A stretch of DNA of 9,057 bases from Ruminococcus sp. UBA3665 (GTDB lineage: Bacteria; Bacillota; Clostridia; Oscillospirales; Ruminococcaceae): assembly GCA_002373165.1 (NCBI GenBank), contig DFJS01000044.1:1-9057 (forward strand), given 5' to 3'. The notes beneath the pieces are model-generated. The model worked only from the letters and a program-made list of their open reading frames with translations, did no database searches and had not been told where the DNA came from. The position numbers and the translations under genes are program-made. Every line of letters begins with the position of its first letter. The stretch's first letter is position 1. Positions 5,229 through 9,057 of this stretch are shown in pieces.

Positions 5229-6635
5229 TCAGGATTCCAGAAAGACTTTGAACGCTCTGTAAGCCGCCCATACGTCTGTTTTGGCAACGAGTTCATAAGG
5301 CGCGTGCATGGACAGAACCGGAACGCCGATATCAATCGTATCGATATCCAGATTGGCAATATAGGCCGCAACCGTACCGCCGCCGCCGAGGTCAACACGG
5401 CCGAGTTCCCCTGTCTGCCAGATGACACCGCCGTCATCCAGAATTTTTCTGACTTCGCCCATAAATTCGGCAGAAGCATCGGAAGTTCCGGATTTTCCTC
5501 TTGCGCCGGTGAATTTTGTCACGCATACGCCGTGATTCAGATAGGCGCAGTTATTTTTTTCCAGCACTTCCGGGAAAGTCGGGTCAAATCCGGCATTGAC
5601 ATCGGCAGAAAGGCATTTGGATGCCCGCATGACAGCGCGGCCGTTTGCGCCGAAGCATTCGGCCAGGTCGCAGAGAAAATATTTCAGATATGCCGATTTC
5701 AATCCGGTATTGCCGTCGCTTCCGGTTTCTTCCTTGTCTGTCAGGATAACTACGCTGGTATGTACCGGCGCAGGCACATCCAGAGAAGCACGGAAAGCCG
5801 GATAGGAGCATACTTTGTCATCATGGCCGTATGCGCCGATCATGCTTCTGTCGAAGCCGACTTCCCTTGCCTTGTAGGCCGGAACAGCTTCCAGTTCGGC
5901 AGACATGAAATCATCTTCTGTGATGCCGTATTTTTCGTTCAGCAGCTTCAGAAGTGCCAGCTTGACCAGTTCACTGCCCTTATCAGCCGGATACGGCATA
6001 GAACCGATGACGATATTCAATTCTTCGCCCTTGATAATCTGAGGTGCAGTTCTTCTCATCTGTTCATCGGCCAGATGCGGAAGCAGATCTGTAATATAAA
6101 ATACCGGGTCGCTGTCATCTTCGCCGATACGGACAGTGATTTTCTCGCCGTCCTTCTTCACGATAACGCCGTGCAGAGACAGCGGAACGGTCGGCCACTG
6201 ATATTTCTTGATGCCGCCGTAATAATGCGTTTTGAAATAGCCGATTTCCTGATTTTCATACAGCGGATGCTGTTTCAGATCCAGGCGGGGCGAATCGATA
6301 TGCGCCGCACAGAGTCTTACGCCCTCGCGGATATCGGCTGTTCCGATGGTTGCCATAATGACAGCTTTTCCTCTGTTATCGAGATAAATTTTGTCTCCCG
6401 GCCGGAGTTCCATGCCGGGCCGGAATTCCTGATAGCCCTGCTGTTTGAGTTCTGCAATGACAAACGCATTGATTTCGCGTTCTGTTTTGGCAGTGTTCAT
6501 AAAATCCATATAGTCACGGCAGAACTGAACGCAGTCTTTCTGTTCTGTTTTGCCGATGCGATGGGCAGCATGCTGTTTCTGTGAGAACAGCTGTTCTTTC
6601 ATAGTCTGGATTTCATCTTTTGTTTTTCTTGGCAT
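5229..6635 (-). CDS. M18 family zinc aminopeptidase
   Basis: Cytoplasmic metallo-aminopeptidase of peptidase family M18 (aminopeptidase I / aspartyl aminopeptidase). It removes N-terminal residues from peptides during peptide turnover. The 468-residue length is normal. The dinuclear zinc site can be read in order: AAHIDSPR (H112), GHDDKV (D272/D273), DKEETGS (catalytic E302, ligand E303), SADVNAG (D345) and SMHAPYE (H444). FTGARGKSGTSDAS and the Gly-rich DLGGGGTVA are also M18 hallmarks. I chose the ATG at 6635 (MPRKTKDE). A GTG at 6644 would add three residues, but the purine-rich AGAAAGAAG site would then sit almost on the start codon. The gene begins 30 bases after coaE. Preference for acidic or for broader N-terminal residues cannot be told from these motifs. 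It has a 455-codon antisense open frame, treated as a shadow. Confidence 0.94.
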   Translation of the reverse strand: MPRKTKDEIQTMKEQLFSQKQHAAHRIGKTEQKDCVQFCRDYMDFMNTAKTEREINAFVIAELKQQGYQEFRPGMELRPGDKIYLDNRGKAVIMATIGTADIREGVRLCAAHIDSPRLDLKQHPLYENQEIGYFKTHYYGGIKKYQWPTVPLSLHGVIVKKDGEKITVRIGEDDSDPVFYITDLLPHLADEQMRRTAPQIIKGEELNIVIGSMPYPADKGSELVKLALLKLLNEKYGITEDDFMSAELEAVPAYKAREVGFDRSMIGAYGHDDKVCSYPAFRASLDVPAPVHTSVVILTDKEETGSDGNTGLKSAYLKYFLCDLAECFGANGRAVMRASKCLSADVNAGFDPTFPEVLEKNNCAYLNHGVCVTKFTGARGKSGTSDASAEFMGEVRKILDDGGVIWQTGELGRVDLGGGGTVAAYIANLDIDTIDIGVPVLSMHAPYELVAKTDVWAAYRAFKVFLES

Positions 6636-6665
6636 AACAAACACTTCTTTCTGAAAAATATAAAT

Positions 6666-7289
6666 TTATTTTGATAAATATAATTTGGCTTTTTCGGCGA
6701 CTTCTCCGGAAAGTTCGGCAAGCTGTTCCAGATTGCCGTTATTATGAATTACATAATCCGAATGCTGAATAAAAAACGCTTCGTCAAGCTGAGAATCCAT
6801 GCGTTCCCGTGCGGCCTGTTCGGTCATAGCATCGCGTGTCATGATTCTGGCGCAGCGGATTTCCGGACTGGCTACGACAGAAATAATCATATCGCAGAAA
6901 TCCGATGCCCGGCTTTCAAACAATGTAGGCGCATCCAGCAGAATATAACGCTTTCCCTGTGCCGCAAAGTCATTGATCTGCCGGAAGATTTCTTCCGTAA
7001 TAAACGGATAGCAAATACTGTTCAGACTTTCGAGTCTGCGCTTGTCTGTAAAAACAATCTTTGCCAAAACTTTCCTGTTCAGCGTACCGTCCGGATTTCT
7101 GACACATTCGCCGAAATAATCAAAAATTTCGTTCAGGCAGGGCATTCCGGGCTGAACGACTTCGCGCGAAACCTGATCGGCATCAATAGGCATGAAATCA
7201 TGTTCTGTAAAAATCCGGGAAACAGTAGTTTTTCCTGCGCCGGTCTGACCGGTCAGGCCGACGACGATAGTATGCAGATCGCTGTTCAT
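6666..7289 (-). CDS. coaE: Dephospho-CoA kinase
   Basis: Catalyses the last step of coenzyme A synthesis, ATP-dependent phosphorylation of the ribose 3'-hydroxyl of dephospho-CoA, in the cytoplasm. The 207-residue protein has the family's P-loop GQTGAGKT (14-21), the substrate-site DAD motif (36-38) and the lid-type segment RIMTRDAMTEQAARERM, all in the expected order. The ATG at 7289 overlaps the tsaC stop as ATGA. GAGGTG at 7298-7303, inside the end of tsaC, provides a ribosome-binding site with 8-base spacing. The overlap predicts translational coupling. Nothing looks truncated. Confidence 0.95.
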   Translation of the reverse strand: MNSDLHTIVVGLTGQTGAGKTTVSRIFTEHDFMPIDADQVSREVVQPGMPCLNEIFDYFGECVRNPDGTLNRKVLAKIVFTDKRRLESLNSICYPFITEEIFRQINDFAAQGKRYILLDAPTLFESRASDFCDMIISVVASPEIRCARIMTRDAMTEQAARERMDSQLDEAFFIQHSDYVIHNNGNLEQLAELSGEVAEKAKLYLSK

Positions 7290-8302
7290 AGCCGGATCAC
7301 CTCAAAACCGGCCGCGCGCATCAGTCTGTTATAGACTGACAGTCCGGCTCCGGACTGCGACGGCATACGGACATAAACCAGAGCTGCGCCCAGTTCATCC
7401 AGTTCCCGGAAACGGAAAAACAGATCATGTGCCTGCCGGATGCCGCTGTCGCCGTAATGCAGGCAGGGAATGCCGTCCGGTTCCGGGTCGGAATCAAATA
7501 ACAGACAATAAGTATGTTCTTTCCAATGCTGTCTGACATATCTGACAAATGCATCAAAATCCGGCGCATCGACGGGAAGAATTTTTGCTTTCGGCGAATA
7601 ATGCTTATATTTCATCCCTGGAGAAGCCACTTTTGTCTCCGGAGCGATCTGTTCAAAAACGGCATGATCGACATAAACCCGGCCGGCATACGGCGCAAGA
7701 TCTTCCTGCGAAATCAGCCCCGGCCGCAGAATGTGAATCGTCTGTGTATCGTCAAAACAGATAACAGTAGATTCCACGCCGCCCTCACACTGTCCGCCGT
7801 CGAGGACTGCGGCAATCCGGCCGTTCATATCATCCATGACATGTTTTGCCGTGGTCGGGCTGGGAAGTCCGGAACGATTGGCCGAAGGCGCGGCAATCGG
7901 ACATCCGGAAAGAGAAATCAAAGCCCTTGCCGCCGGATGTGACGGCATACGGATGCCGACCGTATCCAGGCCGCCGGAGGTGACACTGGGAATTTCCGGC
8001 CGTTTTGGAAAAATCATTGTCAGTGCACCCGGCCAGAAATGTCCGGCGAGTGTCAGTGCCAGCGGCGGTACTTCCGCGGCAATCATGCCGAGCATATCCA
8101 GCCCGGCAATATGGACGATCAGCGGATTGTCTGCCGGGCGGCCTTTGGCGGCGAAAATTGCCCGTACCGCCTTTTCCTTCCGGGCATCTGCGCCCAGTCC
8201 GTAAACAGTTTCTGTCGGAAATGCGACAAGTTCGCCGTGCCGGATCAGTTCCGCGGCGATAGAAAGATCTTCCTGTGTATCGTGTAATAATCTGGTATTC
8301 AT
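7286..8302 (-). CDS. tsaC: L-threonylcarbamoyladenylate synthase (Sua5 type)
   Basis: Makes threonylcarbamoyl-AMP from threonine, bicarbonate and ATP. The TsaD/TsaB/TsaE complex uses it to form t6A at position 37 of ANN-decoding tRNAs, needed for accurate start-codon and codon recognition. The YrdC-like domain fills about residues 10-200, with PTETVYGLG (29-37), KGRPADNPL (53-61), PSANRSG (139-145) and ESTV (177-180). The Sua5 linker ASPGMKYKHYSPK (226-238) and a C-terminal Sua5 domain follow. At 338 residues it is therefore the long Sua5/YwlC form, not the short TsaC form. The ATG at 8302 overlaps the prfA stop as ATGA; the ribosome-binding site is weak (GGGG at 8311-8314), which points to coupling with prfA translation. 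Linkage of this gene to prfA is common in Firmicutes. Confidence 0.95.
   Translation of the reverse strand: MNTRLLHDTQEDLSIAAELIRHGELVAFPTETVYGLGADARKEKAVRAIFAAKGRPADNPLIVHIAGLDMLGMIAAEVPPLALTLAGHFWPGALTMIFPKRPEIPSVTSGGLDTVGIRMPSHPAARALISLSGCPIAAPSANRSGLPSPTTAKHVMDDMNGRIAAVLDGGQCEGGVESTVICFDDTQTIHILRPGLISQEDLAPYAGRVYVDHAVFEQIAPETKVASPGMKYKHYSPKAKILPVDAPDFDAFVRYVRQHWKEHTYCLLFDSDPEPDGIPCLHYGDSGIRQAHDLFFRFRELDELGAALVYVRMPSQSGAGLSVYNRLMRAAGFEVIRL
7298..7303 (-). promoter_or_regulatory. Ribosome-binding site of coaE inside tsaC
   Basis: GAGGTG on the minus strand, 8 bases before the coaE ATG at 7289 and within the last codons of tsaC. Together with the ATGA overlap it indicates that coaE is translated by re-initiation or direct loading from the tsaC message. 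Confidence 0.7.
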
Positions 8303-9057
8303 GCATTTTGCCCCGCTAATTTTGCCGCCTGATCAGCCGTGGCGAGTGCATCGAATACTTCATCGAGATCGCCGTTGAGAATGCTTTCCAGCCGGTAGAG
8401 TGTAAGATTAATTCTATGATCGGTCATGCGTCCCTGCGGAAAATTATAAGTCCGTATGCGTTCGGAACGGTCGCCTGTGCCCACCTGCAATTTCCGTTCG
8501 GAAGCAATGCGGTCATTCTGTTCCTGCCTCATGATTTCAAACAATCTGGCGCGGAGGACTTTCATGGCCTTGTCTTTGTTTTTATGCTGACTGCGTTCAT
8601 CCTGGCATTCCACCACCATGCCGGAAGGCAGATGGGTAATTCTGACGGCAGATTCTGTCTTGTTGATATGCTGACCGCCTGCGCCGCTGGAACGGAATAC
8701 ATCGATTTTTAAATCAGCCGGATTGAGTTCCAGCTCGACTTCATCGGCTTCGGGCAGAACCGCGACTGTCACAGTGGAAGTATGAATTCTGCCCTGTGAT
8801 TCTGTTTCCGGCACACGCTGGACACGGTGAACGCCGCTTTCGTATTTCAGCCGGGAATACGCGGCTGTGCCGTCGATGGAAAAGCTGATTTCTTTATAGC
8901 CGCCCAGTTCAGTCGGATTTGCCCCCAGCAGTTCCAGTTTCCAGTGATGGGCTTCGGCGTACATGCTGTACATCCGGAACAGTGAGGCCGCAAACAGAGA
9001 AGCCTCTTCGCCGCCTGCGCCGCCCCGGATTTCGATAATGACATTTTTTTCATCATT
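8299..9057 (-). CDS. prfA: Peptide chain release factor 1, 5' end outside window
   Basis: Release factor 1 recognises UAA and UAG stop codons and triggers release of the finished protein on the ribosome. The window holds 252 residues; the frame stays open to the edge, so roughly the first 100-110 residues are missing compared with a normal length near 360. The fragment starts NDEKNVIIEIRGGAGG, a typical internal RF1 segment. It is therefore not the 224-residue protein that an internal Met at 8973 would suggest. The stop-codon reading loop PET (8811-8803), a PxT motif, marks RF1 rather than RF2 (SPF). The catalytic GGQ (8679-8671) lies in SSGAGGQHINKTES. The stop codon overlaps the start of tsaC by four bases. 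It is the first visible gene of the operon; the promoter lies outside the window. The PrmC methylase that modifies the GGQ glutamine is not between prfA and tsaC. Confidence 0.97.
   Translation of the reverse strand, partial: NDEKNVIIEIRGGAGGEEASLFAASLFRMYSMYAEAHHWKLELLGANPTELGGYKEISFSIDGTAAYSRLKYESGVHRVQRVPETESQGRIHTSTVTVAVLPEADEVELELNPADLKIDVFRSSGAGGQHINKTESAVRITHLPSGMVVECQDERSQHKNKDKAMKVLRARLFEIMRQEQNDRIASERKLQVGTGDRSERIRTYNFPQGRMTDHRINLTLYRLESILNGDLDEVFDALATADQAAKLAGQNA

Noticed and set aside
5217..6584. 455-codon open frame on the plus strand, antisense to the M18 aminopeptidase
   Set aside because: It lies almost exactly opposite a gene with a complete M18 zinc site. Its translation is rich in Phe, Cys and Ile with no recognisable motif, as expected of a reverse-strand shadow.
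8416..8712. 98-codon plus-strand frame opposite prfA
   Set aside because: It is antisense to the GGQ region of release factor 1, a strongly conserved coding sequence. No independent evidence supports it.

Overview
The window reads as a housekeeping stretch of a Firmicute chromosome, most likely from the class Clostridia and possibly a Ruminococcus-like gut organism. That placement rests on three things: purine-rich Shine-Dalgarno sites (AGGAGG, AAAGGA, GAGGTG) before most genes, Gram-positive-style lipoproteins with acidic linkers, and a YdiF/Uup-like ABC-F protein. It is inferred from style and not from a phylogenetic marker. Every gene I can support lies on the minus strand, so transcription runs from high to low coordinates. 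No gap between genes exceeds about 150 bases.

Region 9057-5229 carries prfA (peptide chain release factor 1, start outside the window), tsaC/Sua5 (threonylcarbamoyl-AMP synthase for tRNA t6A), coaE (dephospho-CoA kinase) and an M18 zinc aminopeptidase. The first three are joined by two 4-base ATGA stop/start overlaps, so they are probably translationally coupled. Region 5214-2041 continues with short gaps (about 14-30 bases): a 64-residue protein I do not recognise, an exonuclease III-family AP endonuclease, a 78-residue single-pass membrane protein with a very acidic tail, and a two-domain ABC-F ATPase. The whole run from prfA to ABC-F looks like one operon whose promoter lies outside the window.

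After a 151-base gap holding a near-consensus sigma-A-type promoter come two tandem paralogous lipoproteins (1889-987 and 997-185). They share a Cys-free extracellular domain of about 175 residues. A strong intrinsic terminator (160-131) closes this second transcription unit. The window ends in the first 30 codons of a thioredoxin gene (92-1), which breaks off inside the WCGPC active site.

Together the genes cover translation termination and fidelity, ribosome-associated ATPase activity, coenzyme A synthesis, peptide turnover, base-excision repair and redox maintenance. I see no phage, insertion sequence, CRISPR, toxin-antitoxin or obvious defence system. The least explained items are the duplicated lipoprotein pair and the two small proteins inside the housekeeping operon.
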